This document shows, piece after piece, positions 16,853 to 25,032 of a stretch of DNA of 64,000 bases. The DNA comes from JAEUJM01 sp041918615 (lineage in GTDB: Bacteria; Actinomycetota; Acidimicrobiia; Acidimicrobiales; DATDAH01). The notes beneath the pieces are model-generated. The model did no database searches. It saw only the letters and a list, made by a program, of their open reading frames with translations, and was not told the DNA's origin. The stretch spans positions 62,001-126,000 of the forward strand of contig JAYRVH010000010.1 in assembly GCA_041918615.1 (NCBI GenBank), written 5' to 3'. The stretch's first letter is position 1. Every line of letters begins with the position of its first letter. Both the position numbers and the translations under genes were made by a program.

Positions 16853-16859
16853 ATGTACG
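16846..16859. promoter_or_regulatory. Candidate LexA (SOS) box overlapping the ruvC start codon
   Basis: The sequence CGAAC-ATAT-GTACG differs at one base from the actinobacterial LexA pattern CGAAC-N4-GTTCG. It covers the ruvC ATG and the bases just before it, in the 40-base space shared with the divergent ABC gene. ruv genes are LexA targets in several bacteria, so the position makes sense. One mismatch and an ATG-overlapping location mean it could also be chance. Confidence 0.35.
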
Positions 16860-16892
16860 CAAGATTACCGGCTCCTGCGGGCTACAGCGCGG

Positions 16893-17978
16893 ATGGCAGA
16901 TGCCGATGGTCGAAGGGTGACCCTCACCACGGCGCGCCCCGACCTCGAAGACGACCCTGCCGCCGAGCCGCCGGCCGACCTGGCGGTCGAGCTCCGCCAC
17001 GTCGGTCGTCGCTTCGGCGACGTGGATGCGCTCACGGACCTGAACCTCACGGCCCGCCGCGAGAGCATCACCGTGCTCCTCGGCCCCAACGGGGCCGGCA
17101 AGACCACCGCCATCCGCATGATCACCGGCGCGCTCAACCCCGACTCCGGTTCCGTGCGGGTGTTCGGCCTCGACCCCTCGGTCGACGGGGAGGAGGTCCG
17201 GACCCGGTGCGGCGTCGTCTCTGCCAAGCCCGCGCTCTACGACCGCCTGAGCGGCTACGACAACCTGGCCTACGCCGCCGAGCTCTACGGGCTCGGCCGC
17301 GCCGACGCCGCCGACGCCGCCATCCGGTCGGCCGCCGCCCGCTTCGGCATCGACGACGCCCTCGACCAGCAGGTGGGCGGGTACTCCACCGGCATGAAGA
17401 CACGCCTCGCCCTCTCCCGCTCGGTGATGCACGGGCCCGACCTCCTGCTCTTCGACGAGCCCACGTCGGGCCTCGACCCCGAGTCGTCCCACGCGGTGCT
17501 CGAGCTCATCCGTGAGATGGCCGACGGCGGCTCGACCGTGGTCATGTGCACCCACCTGCTGCTCGAGGCCGAGGGCCTGGCCGAGCAGGTGGTCGTCCTG
17601 GAGGACGGCGCCGACCTGATCGCCGGCACACCCGACGACCTCACCAGGCGCTACTGGCCAGGCGCGGTCGTGAAGCTCGACGCGGAGGAGCCTGCCGGCC
17701 TCGATCAACTGGCCTCTGCCGACGGCGTCATGGCCTACGAGCGCCGGGCCCGGGGGGACTCCCCGCAGGGGCCACCCGGGGGCGCGTCGGCAACGGTCCA
17801 GCTCGACGACCTCGCCCGCGTGCCGGATCTGGTGTTCAGCCTCGCCCAGGCCGGCGTCCGGGTGACCCGGGTCGAGCCCCACACACCCTCGCTCGAGGAC
17901 CTCTACTTCGCCGTCCGCGACGGCCGGGAGGCCTTCGCCGAGAAACGCTCGGCGGGCACGAAGGGACGTGCGGCGTGA
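16893..17978 (+). CDS. ABC exporter ATP-binding protein (ABC-2 / CcmA-like)
   Basis: This 361-residue ATPase has Walker A GPNGAGKTT near residue 68, a Q-loop region, the signature GGYSTGMKTRLALSR, and Walker B LLLFDEPTSGLDPES, followed by a His-switch (MCTHLLLEAE). About 90 extra C-terminal residues form a regulatory-type domain, with a Gly/Pro-rich loop (DSPQGPPGGAS). It ends in a GTGA overlap with the permease gene, so the two make one exporter. The substrate is unknown; this group includes multidrug and lipid exporters and those that serve antibiotic self-resistance. Confidence 0.9.
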   Translation: MADADGRRVTLTTARPDLEDDPAAEPPADLAVELRHVGRRFGDVDALTDLNLTARRESITVLLGPNGAGKTTAIRMITGALNPDSGSVRVFGLDPSVDGEEVRTRCGVVSAKPALYDRLSGYDNLAYAAELYGLGRADAADAAIRSAAARFGIDDALDQQVGGYSTGMKTRLALSRSVMHGPDLLLFDEPTSGLDPESSHAVLELIREMADGGSTVVMCTHLLLEAEGLAEQVVVLEDGADLIAGTPDDLTRRYWPGAVVKLDAEEPAGLDQLASADGVMAYERRARGDSPQGPPGGASATVQLDDLARVPDLVFSLAQAGVRVTRVEPHTPSLEDLYFAVRDGREAFAEKRSAGTKGRAA

Positions 17979-18799
17979 ACTGGCCCCGCGTGTGGACCGT
18001 CGCCCGCACCGACCTCCGCCAACTCATCCAGGCCAAGGACTTCTGGATGCCGATGATGATCCTGGGTGCCATCTTCTTCCTGTTCATCCCCACGGTGTTG
18101 CTGCTGGCGATCACACGGGTCGGCGACATCAACGTGGTCGAGCAGCTGTCGACCACCCTCGAGGTGCTCCCCCAGCAGGCGCAGGACGCCATCCAGGGCG
18201 ACACCCCCGCCGGCCGTGCCGCGTACGCCCTGGCCGTCTTCCTGTTCGCCCCCGTGGCCATCGTGGTGCCGCTCACCATCTCGACCGCCGTCGGCGCCGC
18301 CACCATCGTGGGCGAGCGGGAGCGCGGGACCGGCGAGTTCCTCGCCCACTCCCCCGCCGCGGTCAGGGAGATCTACCTGGGCAAGCTCATCGCCAGCCTG
18401 ATCCCCGGCTACGCGACGACGCTCTTCGGCTTCGGGGTCTACTCGCTGGTGGTCAACCTGATCGTCGGGCCCGAGGTCGGCGGCTGGTTCTTCCCCACCC
18501 GTGCGTGGTGGATCCTGATGCTCTGGGTCGTGCCCCCGTTCCTCGCCCTCACCCTTTCGCTGGTGCTGCGGCTCTCGGCCAGGGTCAAGAGCACCGCCGC
18601 CGCCCAGCAGGCATCCGGCCTCGTCACCCTGCCGCTGATCATGGTCGCCTACAGCCAGTCCACCGGCGCTCTCTTCGGCGCGGGGGCGGCGTCCCTCTGG
18701 ATCGGGGCCGTCGCCTGGGCCGTCGCGCTCATCGGCCTGTCCCGCGGCATGCGCGTGGTCACCCGGGCACGACTGCTCGGCGTGGCCGACGGCATCTGA
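17975..18799 (+). CDS. ABC-2 type transporter permease
   Basis: The 274-residue membrane protein has about six helices: MPMMILGAIFFLFIPTVLLLAI, a pair around AYALAVFLFAPVAIVVPLTIS, one at YATTLFGFGVYSLVVNLIV, one at WILMLWVVPPFLALTLSLVL, and two near the C-terminus. It also has the EREAxGTxEx-type cytoplasmic motif typical of ABC-2 permeases (here GERERGTGEFLAHSPAAVREIYLGK). The start is GTG at 17975, overlapping the ATPase stop. The long extracytoplasmic loop with EQLSTTLEVLPQQAQD sits between helices 1 and 2, as in NatB-like permeases. The partner is the preceding ATPase. Confidence 0.88.
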   Translation: MNWPRVWTVARTDLRQLIQAKDFWMPMMILGAIFFLFIPTVLLLAITRVGDINVVEQLSTTLEVLPQQAQDAIQGDTPAGRAAYALAVFLFAPVAIVVPLTISTAVGAATIVGERERGTGEFLAHSPAAVREIYLGKLIASLIPGYATTLFGFGVYSLVVNLIVGPEVGGWFFPTRAWWILMLWVVPPFLALTLSLVLRLSARVKSTAAAQQASGLVTLPLIMVAYSQSTGALFGAGAASLWIGAVAWAVALIGLSRGMRVVTRARLLGVADGI

Positions 18800-18829
18800 C
18801 GGTCCCCGACGACCGGTGTCGGCCCTGCG

Positions 18830-19573
18830 TCAGAGGTCCTGAAGGATCTCGTCGGGGACGTCGAAGTTGGCGTAGACGTCCTGTACGTCATCGAGGTCGT
18901 CGAGGGCGTCGATGAGTCGGAGGACCGATTTGGCCGCCTCGGCGCTGTCGAGCTCGATGGTGTTGCTCGGCACCATGGTGACGTCGGCCGAGTCGAAGGC
19001 GATGCCCGCCGCCTCGAGCGCGGATCGCACAGCGGGCAGGTCGCTCGGGCCCGAGGTGACCCGCCAGGTGTCGCCCTCGTCGACCAGGTCGTCCGCGCCG
19101 GACTCGAGGGTGACCTCCATGAGCGCGTCCTCGTCGACCGAGCGGGGAAGCACCACCACGCCCTTGCGCTCGAAGAGCCAGTTCACCGCACCGGGCTCGG
19201 CGAGGCTGCCTCCACCCCTGGTGAAGAGGCTGCGGATGTCGGACCCGGTCCGGTTGCGGTTGTCGGTGAGCACCTCGACCAGCACGGCGACCCCGTGGGG
19301 TGCGTAGCCCTCGTAGGTGACCTGCTCGTAGATCACGCCCTCGAGGTCGCCGGTGCCCCGCTTGATGGCCCGCTCGATGGTGTCGAGGGGCACCGAGGCG
19401 TCGCGGGCCTTCTGGTACATCGTGCGCAGCGACGCGTTCGCGTCCATGTCGCCGCCACCCTCGCGCGCCGCGACCTCGACCTGGCGGATCAGCTTGGCGA
19501 AGAGCTTCCCCCGTGCCGCGTCGGCCGCACCCTTCTTGTGCTTGATCGTGGCCCACTTCGAGTGTCCGGACAT
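18830..19573 (-). CDS. yebC: YebC/PmpR-family protein
   Basis: YebC-type proteins are cytoplasmic; they were described as transcription regulators and more recently linked to translation of proline-rich stretches. The 247 residues start MSGHSKWATIKHKKGAADAARGKLF, the family hallmark, and include GTGDLEGVIYEQVTYEGYAPHGVA and the C-terminal acidic repeat of DALDDLDDVQDVYANFD. Length is standard. The start at 19573 was chosen by the universal MSGHSKW N-terminus. It follows pdxT by five bases and is convergent with the ABC permease, the two stops being 30 bases apart. Confidence 0.96.
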   Translation of the reverse strand: MSGHSKWATIKHKKGAADAARGKLFAKLIRQVEVAAREGGGDMDANASLRTMYQKARDASVPLDTIERAIKRGTGDLEGVIYEQVTYEGYAPHGVAVLVEVLTDNRNRTGSDIRSLFTRGGGSLAEPGAVNWLFERKGVVVLPRSVDEDALMEVTLESGADDLVDEGDTWRVTSGPSDLPAVRSALEAAGIAFDSADVTMVPSNTIELDSAEAAKSVLRLIDALDDLDDVQDVYANFDVPDEILQDL

Positions 19574-19578
19574 CGCTG

Positions 19579-20160
19579 CTACTCCTGCTCGTCGACAACG
19601 TTGAGAAACAGCCGATGCAGTCGGAGGTCGTCCGACAGCTCGGGATGGAAGGCGGCCACCAGTACCCGGCCCTGGCGACACAGCACCGGTGACCCGTCGA
19701 CCGTGGCCAACACTTCCACACCATCGCCGGCCCGCTCGATGAGGGGGGCCCGGATGAAGACTGCGGGAAACGGCCCGCCGTCGACTGCATCGATGGAAAG
19801 TGGCGCCTCGAACGAGTCGACCTGGCGCCCGAACGCGTTCCGTCGCACATCCACGTCGATGGCGGCCAGGCTGCGCTGGTCGGGCCGACCGTCGATCACC
19901 CGGTCGGCCAGCAGGATCATCCCTGCGCACGTTCCGAATGCAGCCAGGCCCGAGCGCAGGCGCTCGCTCAGGGGCTCGAACAACCCGTTGGTCTCGAGCA
20001 GCATCGAGATCGTCGTCGATTCGCCGCCCGGCAGGACGATGGCGTCCACCTCGGCGAGCGCGTCGGGCGTGCGCACCTCGATCGGTTCCGCACCGAGCGA
20101 GCGGAGCGCGACCGCGTGGAGCGCGGACGCACCCTGGAGGGCGAGTACTCCGACCTTCAT
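19579..20160 (-). CDS. pdxT: Pyridoxal 5'-phosphate synthase glutaminase subunit PdxT
   Basis: PdxT releases ammonia from glutamine for PLP synthesis by PdxS. It is a class I amidotransferase with the nucleophile Cys78 in AFGTCAGMILL and the catalytic His172/Glu174 in AFHPELSDD. The PGGEST substrate loop is at about 44-49. The 193-residue length is normal. It lies 23 bases after pdxS and five bases before yebC on the same strand, matching the pdxS-pdxT-yebC order of mycobacteria. Confidence 0.96.
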   Translation of the reverse strand: MKVGVLALQGASALHAVALRSLGAEPIEVRTPDALAEVDAIVLPGGESTTISMLLETNGLFEPLSERLRSGLAAFGTCAGMILLADRVIDGRPDQRSLAAIDVDVRRNAFGRQVDSFEAPLSIDAVDGGPFPAVFIRAPLIERAGDGVEVLATVDGSPVLCRQGRVLVAAFHPELSDDLRLHRLFLNVVDEQE

Positions 20161-20183
20161 CGGGGAGGACGACCGACGGCCGA

Positions 20184-21104
20184 CTACCAGCCCCGGTCGG
20201 CGAGCTTGGTGTCGAGGGAGTCGATCTCGAGGCCGGGCATGGCCGCCCCCAGCCCGCGGCTCACCTTGGCGAGGATGTCGGCATCGCGGAAGTTGGTGGC
20301 CGCCTCGACGATGGCCTTGGCCATCACGGCCGGCTGATCGCTCTTGAAGATCCCCGAGCCGACGAAGACGGCCTGGGCGCCCAACTGCATGACGAGCGCG
20401 GCGTCGGCCGGCGTGGCGATGCCGCCGGCGCAGAACATGGGCACGGGGAGCGTGCCGGTCTCTGCGATCTCCTGCACCAGGCCGACGGGGGCCTGCAGGT
20501 CCTTGGCCCAGCCGTAGAGCTCGGCCGAGTCGGCCTGGGTGATCTTGGCCATGTCACCCAGGATCGACCGCAGGTGGCGCACCGCCTCGACGATGTTGCC
20601 CGTGCCCGCCTCGCCCTTCGATCGGATCATGGCCGCACCCTCGCTGATGCGACGGAGGGCCTCGCCGAGGTTGGTGGCGCCGCACACGAACGGAACGGTG
20701 AACGCCCACTTGTCGATGTGATGGGCCTCGTCGGCCGGAGTGAGCACCTCACTCTCGTCGATGTAGTCGACACCGAGCGACTGCAGGATCTGCGCCTCGG
20801 CGAAATGGCCGATGCGGGCCTTGGCCATGACCGGGATGGTGACGGCCGCCTTGATGCCCTCGATCATCTCGGGGTCGCTCATCCGGGCGACACCGCCGTC
20901 GCGGCGGATGTCGGACGGCACGCGCTCGAGGGCCATCACGGCGGTGGCTCCCGCGTCCTCGGCGACTTTGGCCTGGGTGCGGTCGACCACGTCCATGATG
21001 ACGCCCCCCTTCAGCATCTCGGCCAGGCCCCGCTTCACGCGCATGGTGCCGGTCTCGCGTCCTGTCGAACCCACTGCCGAGGAATCCTGCGTGCTGTCAG
21101 CCAT
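20184..21104 (-). CDS. pdxS: Pyridoxal 5'-phosphate synthase lyase subunit PdxS
   Basis: PdxS condenses ribose 5-phosphate, glyceraldehyde 3-phosphate and ammonia to pyridoxal 5'-phosphate. The 306-residue barrel contains the GGVIMDVV opening, Lys95 in PVMAKARIGH (the Schiff-base lysine), the ESEVLTPAD block, and FCAGGIATPADAALVMQLGA. Only the first 20 residues (MADSTQDSSAVGSTGRETGT) are unlike other family members, and such short variable N-termini are common. With pdxT it forms the complete DXP-independent vitamin B6 pathway. Confidence 0.97.
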   Translation of the reverse strand: MADSTQDSSAVGSTGRETGTMRVKRGLAEMLKGGVIMDVVDRTQAKVAEDAGATAVMALERVPSDIRRDGGVARMSDPEMIEGIKAAVTIPVMAKARIGHFAEAQILQSLGVDYIDESEVLTPADEAHHIDKWAFTVPFVCGATNLGEALRRISEGAAMIRSKGEAGTGNIVEAVRHLRSILGDMAKITQADSAELYGWAKDLQAPVGLVQEIAETGTLPVPMFCAGGIATPADAALVMQLGAQAVFVGSGIFKSDQPAVMAKAIVEAATNFRDADILAKVSRGLGAAMPGLEIDSLDTKLADRGW

Positions 21105-21126
21105 GACGTCGAGTGTAGAAGCGGTA

Positions 21127-22128
21127 TCAGAGCTCCGGCGTGCCCAGGTCCTGCTCGATGGGCTGCGAGGCGAGATCGAGCAGTTGGGAGGCCTCGGCCT
21201 CGTCGATGGCGCTGCCGGAGTCGATGTTGGCCAGTTCGACCCAGGTGCGCCCGGGGGTGAGCCTCACGGGGGCGCCCGCCGTGTCGGTGAGGGTGAACAC
21301 GTCGGCGGGTGTGGGCCGCGACCAGCGGGCGTCGATGAACCTGCCGGCGGTGAACACCGCCGCGTCGCCCTCGCCGAGCGTCTGGGCCTCGGGCGTCCCC
21401 GGGACGCTCGGGCAGCACACGTAGTCGATGTACAGGAAGACCACGTTCTCGGGGGCCACGACGACACCCCCGTCGTCCGCGTGGGGCGTGCCGTCCTGGA
21501 AACGGTCGTAGCCCCGCTTGGACGCGTCCCAGACGTAGGCGATGTCCCGCGAGCGGTACACGACGCGACCTCCGGCGCCGGGCACCCCCGTCCCCGGGGT
21601 GGCTTCGGGTGAGGTGGCACCCGCCGGCAGGTACTGGAACAGCGGGGTCGACGGAAGAGCGTCGCCCGCGTGCTGGTAGAGGCCCGACGTGCCTGCGAAG
21701 AGGTTGGACGGTGCCGGCCGGTTGGTGGCCCGGTGGTACTCGTCGGGGACGGCGTCGAAGCCGACGTCGACGAGGTCGGCTGTCTGGATCTGCGCCGCGG
21801 TGATGGGGTTGGCGCCGGACCACGCGAAGAGTGGCCGATTCAGGTTCGCCAACAGCTCGGCGTCGCTGATCCGGGCCGAACGGATCGGCCCCACCGGATC
21901 GGCGTCCTGGGACTGGAAGATGGCGGCGAACCGGGTGAAGCCGGCCTCGATCTCCTCTTCGTAGACGACGTCGGCGGCGTTGATGCCGACCGGCGGTCTC
22001 GCCCCGTTGTTGTTGTCGATCTTCACCACGAGGGCGGGCCGGGACCGGCGGGCCTCGTCGGCGCTCGGCAGGCCCGTGAGGGGGAAGGTCGGGGCCGCCG
22101 GCGCAACCGTCGTCGTGGTCTCGGGCAC
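21127..22128 (-). CDS. DUF3048-family lipoprotein (start probably further upstream)
   Basis: The body has the DUF3048 pattern: PALVVKIDNNNGARPPVGINAADVVYEEEIE near the N-terminus, FAAIFQSQDADPVGPIRSAR, and a C-terminal YIDYVCCPSVPG segment with adjacent cysteines. The family is exported and of unknown role, possibly cell-wall related. The first canonical start is GTG at 22128. However, the same open frame extends to CTG at 22233, and that stretch encodes VGLVAPLILLAVVSGACAKQ, a convincing lipoprotein signal ending in Cys. I therefore think translation begins near 22233, where CTG overlaps the htpX stop as CTGA, but no ATG, GTG or TTG is there. Confidence 0.82.
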   Translation of the reverse strand: MPETTTTVAPAAPTFPLTGLPSADEARRSRPALVVKIDNNNGARPPVGINAADVVYEEEIEAGFTRFAAIFQSQDADPVGPIRSARISDAELLANLNRPLFAWSGANPITAAQIQTADLVDVGFDAVPDEYHRATNRPAPSNLFAGTSGLYQHAGDALPSTPLFQYLPAGATSPEATPGTGVPGAGGRVVYRSRDIAYVWDASKRGYDRFQDGTPHADDGGVVVAPENVVFLYIDYVCCPSVPGTPEAQTLGEGDAAVFTAGRFIDARWSRPTPADVFTLTDTAGAPVRLTPGRTWVELANIDSGSAIDEAEASQLLDLASQPIEQDLGTPEL

Positions 22129-22229
22129 CGGCGCGGCCCGGTCGGACTGCTTCGCGCACGCCCCGGAGACGACCGCCAGGAGGATCAGGGGCGCGACGAG
22201 TCCGACGCGAGACCCGCGGAACAGCGCGC

Positions 22230-23150
22230 TCAGAGCTCCTGGAGCGCGGCGATGCGCTCGTCGAGGGGCGGGTGGGTGTCGAACATCCGGTTGAGCTTCG
22301 ACATCTTGCCCTCCTCGGGTGTGCGGGCCAGTGGCGACTCGATCCAGAGGTGGGCGGTGGCCCGGGACGCACTGGTGACCACCGTCTGGTCGTCCTTGAG
22401 CTTCTCGAGGGCGGAGATGAGCCCGGGCGGGTAACGGGTCATCTCCACGCCGGACATGTCCGCGAGCGCCTCACGGCGCCGCGAGACCGCGAACTGCATG
22501 AGGCGGGCGATGATGGGCGAGAGAACCAACAGCAGGAGCGCGAGGGCCGCCATCACGAGGAAGATGATGTTGCCGCCGCCGTTGTTGTCATTGCTGCGAC
22601 TGCGACCTCCGCCGAAGAAGAGCATCCGCACGCCGATGTCGGCGAGAAGCGCGACGACGCCCACCATGGTGACGGCGAGCGTGGACACGAGGATGTCGTC
22701 GTTCTTGATGTGACTCAGCTCGTGGGCCAGTACCGCCTCGAGCTCGATGCGGTTCATCTTCTCGAGCAGGCCGGTGGTCACCGCCACGGCGGCGTGCTTG
22801 GGGTTGCGCCCGGTCGCGAACGCGTTCGGCGCCAGGTCGTCGATGATGTAGAGCCGTGGTTTTGGCAGGCCGCTGGCGATGCACAGCCCTTCGATCACGT
22901 TGTGCAGTCGCGGGTACTGCTCCACGGTCGCCGGCCGGGCCCGGCTCATGGACAGCGCCACCGAGTCGGACTTCCAGTAGGCGAAGAACGCCGAGCCGCC
23001 GGCGATGGCGAAGGCCAGGACAACCCCGGCGATCCCGAAGTTCAACAAGAAGTTGAACGCGAGGCAGACGAGCACCACCAGCGCGACGAAGAAGAAGGTG
23101 AGGACCGCCGAGCGGCGCTTGTTGGCGGTCACCTGGTCGTAGACGGGCAA
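22230..23150 (-). CDS. htpX: HtpX-type membrane zinc metalloprotease (M48)
   Basis: HtpX-like proteases degrade misfolded membrane proteins. The 306-residue protein has two N-terminal helices (VLTFFFVALVVLVCLAF and GIAGVVLAFAIAGGSAFFAYW), the zinc site HELSH at 143-147 preceded by LEAVLA, and two more helices (TLAVTMVGVVALLADIG, IIFLVMAALALLLLVL). The third zinc ligand lies in RRREALADMSG. A Asn/Gly-rich loop (NDNNGGGN) lies between helices. The start is TTG at 23150, and GTG six codons later is an alternative. It follows lemA, a frequent partner of M48 proteases, on the same strand. Confidence 0.93.
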   Translation of the reverse strand: MPVYDQVTANKRRSAVLTFFFVALVVLVCLAFNFLLNFGIAGVVLAFAIAGGSAFFAYWKSDSVALSMSRARPATVEQYPRLHNVIEGLCIASGLPKPRLYIIDDLAPNAFATGRNPKHAAVAVTTGLLEKMNRIELEAVLAHELSHIKNDDILVSTLAVTMVGVVALLADIGVRMLFFGGGRSRSNDNNGGGNIIFLVMAALALLLLVLSPIIARLMQFAVSRRREALADMSGVEMTRYPPGLISALEKLKDDQTVVTSASRATAHLWIESPLARTPEEGKMSKLNRMFDTHPPLDERIAALQEL

Positions 23151-23197
23151 GGTGCGCTACCGGTCGACTGCCGCGGGGCGGATGGTGGGCGCGGGGA

Positions 23198-23842
23198 TCA
23201 GGACGGCGCGCCCGGCACGGGCGGGGCCGCAGGAGGCGCGGCGGGAGACGACGCGGCCGGCGGAGGAGCCGCAGGGGGCGGCGCGTCGGCACCGAAGGAC
23301 ACCTGGACGGGGCCGCGTGCCTCGTCCTCGGCCTCGAAGTACTCACGGGCGGTGAAGCGCAGCATCCCGGCGATCAGGACGGCCGGGAAGGTCTGGATCT
23401 TGGTGTTGTACTTGAAGACGGAGTCGTTGTAGAACTGCCGCGCGTAGGCGATGCGGCCTTCGGTGCCGGTCAACTCTTCCTGGAGGTTGAGGAAGTTCTG
23501 GTTGGCCTTGAGGTCGGGGTAGGCCTCAGAGACCGCGAACAGCGACTTGAGGGCACCACTCAACATGTTCTCGGCCTGCGCCTGTGCCTGGGGGCCCTGC
23601 GCGTTCACCGCCATGTTGCGGGCATTCGTGACCGCCTCGAGGGTCTCACGCTCGTGCGAGGCGTAGCCCTTCACCGTCTCGACCAGGTTGGGGATCAGGT
23701 CGTAGCGACGCTTGAGCTGCACGTCGATCTGCGCCCAGGCGTTCTCGATGCGGTTCCGCAGCTTGACGAGGCCGTTGTAGAGGACGACCAGGATGATGGC
23801 GAACAGCACGATCACACCGAGGATGATCAGCACTGCGGTCAT
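23198..23842 (-). CDS. lemA: LemA family protein
   Basis: LemA proteins have one N-terminal helix and a helical bundle facing outward; their role is poorly defined. The 214 residues show the helix ILGVIVLFAIILVVLYNGLV, the hallmark VQLKRRYDLIPNLVETVKGY at about 43-62, and the ANQNFLNLQEELTGTEGRIAYARQFYND block. The last 35 residues are a Pro/Ala-rich tail (APPPAAPPPAASSPAAPP). lemA and htpX commonly occur side by side, and here only 47 bases separate them. Confidence 0.93.
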   Translation of the reverse strand: MTAVLIILGVIVLFAIILVVLYNGLVKLRNRIENAWAQIDVQLKRRYDLIPNLVETVKGYASHERETLEAVTNARNMAVNAQGPQAQAQAENMLSGALKSLFAVSEAYPDLKANQNFLNLQEELTGTEGRIAYARQFYNDSVFKYNTKIQTFPAVLIAGMLRFTAREYFEAEDEARGPVQVSFGADAPPPAAPPPAASSPAAPPAAPPVPGAPS

Positions 23843-23920
23843 GGCAACTCCTTCGGGGCGGGGGCCGACGAGATGGTCGGCGGCGCGATCAGCATAGGGC
23901 CGCCGGTCGTCGTCCGGCCC

Positions 23921-24988
23921 TCACAGCAGCTGGCGGTAGATCTCGAGGTAGATCTCGGCGAGACGGTCCATGGAGAAGGTGGCGGCGCGCTCCTCGCCCG
24001 ATGCGACCAGATCGGCCGCCCTCACCGGATCGGACAACAGGCGCTGGAGCGCGGAAGCGAGCGCCGTCGACTCACCGGGCGGCACGAGCAGGGCGTCACG
24101 GTCGGACCGGGCCACGTTGGCATAGCCGGGGAGGTTGCTCGCGACGATCGCGCAACCGGCGGCCATGGCCTCGAGCAGCACCACCCCGAAGGACTCTCCG
24201 TGCAACGAAGGCGCACAGAAGACGTCCGCCCCCCGCAGGCGGGAGGCCTTCTCCCGCTCGGTCACCCGCCCCAGCCACTCGACCCGCGGGTCGCCGGCGG
24301 CCTTGGCCTGCAACCGTGCGGTCTCGGGCCCGTCGCTGCCGATCCAGAGACGAACATCGGGCGGCAGGTCGGCGAACGCGTCGAGCAGCACCTCGAGCCC
24401 CTTCCGCGGCTCGTGGCGGCCCACGAAGAAGATGGTCGGACCCTCGGTGGGCCAGGGGGTCGCCTTGGCGAAGCGATCGATCTCCACGCCGTTGAACACC
24501 ATGGTGTACTCGCCACCAAGGGCCTCGGCCGCCAGCCGCCGGGCGTCCTCGGACACCGCGCAACGACGGTCGAGCCGGTCGGCCAGCAACCGCGGGCCGG
24601 GTCGTAGCCAGCGATAGCCCGCGCTGACCCCTGCGGCATGGAAGGTGCCCACGAGCGGTGAGTTCTTGAACAACAGCGCGGTCATGGTGGGCCCGGGGCA
24701 CATGGGCTCGTGCACGTGGAGGACGTCGAAGCGCTCGTCGCGGAGCGCACGGATGGTGCGGAGCTGCGCCGAGGGGTCGGGCGCCAAGGGCGCGACCGAG
24801 CCGTTGGCAGCGGTCGGCACGCTGTTGCCCAACGGGGTGACGCCGGCGTCGGGCGGCGGACCGTCGCACGGCCCGAGCACCCGTGTGTCCTGGCCGAGCG
24901 CCCGGAGCGAGCGGGCCAGTCCGAGGACCTGGCCCTGCACCCCGCCGGGAATCGTGAGGCTGTAAGGGGAGATCAGCCCGACGTGCAC
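23921..24988 (-). CDS. pimA: PimA-like phosphatidylinositol alpha-mannosyltransferase (GT4)
   Basis: PimA transfers the first mannose from GDP-mannose to phosphatidylinositol on the inner face of the membrane. The 355-residue GT-B enzyme starts MHVGLISPYSLTIPGGVQ, close to known PimA N-termini, has His117 in GTFHAAG, and has the EX7E-type motif from Glu265 to Glu273 (ESFGVVLLE) followed by NLPGYANV. It follows an acyltransferase and a CDP-alcohol phosphatidyltransferase in the same order as mycobacterial pgsA-patA-pimA, which supports the assignment over other GT4 enzymes. The acceptor is inferred from that context. Confidence 0.88.
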   Translation of the reverse strand: MHVGLISPYSLTIPGGVQGQVLGLARSLRALGQDTRVLGPCDGPPPDAGVTPLGNSVPTAANGSVAPLAPDPSAQLRTIRALRDERFDVLHVHEPMCPGPTMTALLFKNSPLVGTFHAAGVSAGYRWLRPGPRLLADRLDRRCAVSEDARRLAAEALGGEYTMVFNGVEIDRFAKATPWPTEGPTIFFVGRHEPRKGLEVLLDAFADLPPDVRLWIGSDGPETARLQAKAAGDPRVEWLGRVTEREKASRLRGADVFCAPSLHGESFGVVLLEAMAAGCAIVASNLPGYANVARSDRDALLVPPGESTALASALQRLLSDPVRAADLVASGEERAATFSMDRLAEIYLEIYRQLL

Positions 24989-25032
24989 GGCCAGAGGCTA
25001 CCGGTTCGGCCGTGGGCGCTACCGGGCCGGCC

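Noticed and set aside
15750..17882. Extended ruvA frame of 710 codons
   Set aside because: Only the last 201 residues are RuvA; the rest is the complement of ruvC and the ABC ATPase. GTG 16355 is the real start.
18800..18829. Terminator between the ABC permease and yebC
   Set aside because: Only a five-base stem (CCGAC/GTCGG) could be found, too weak to call.
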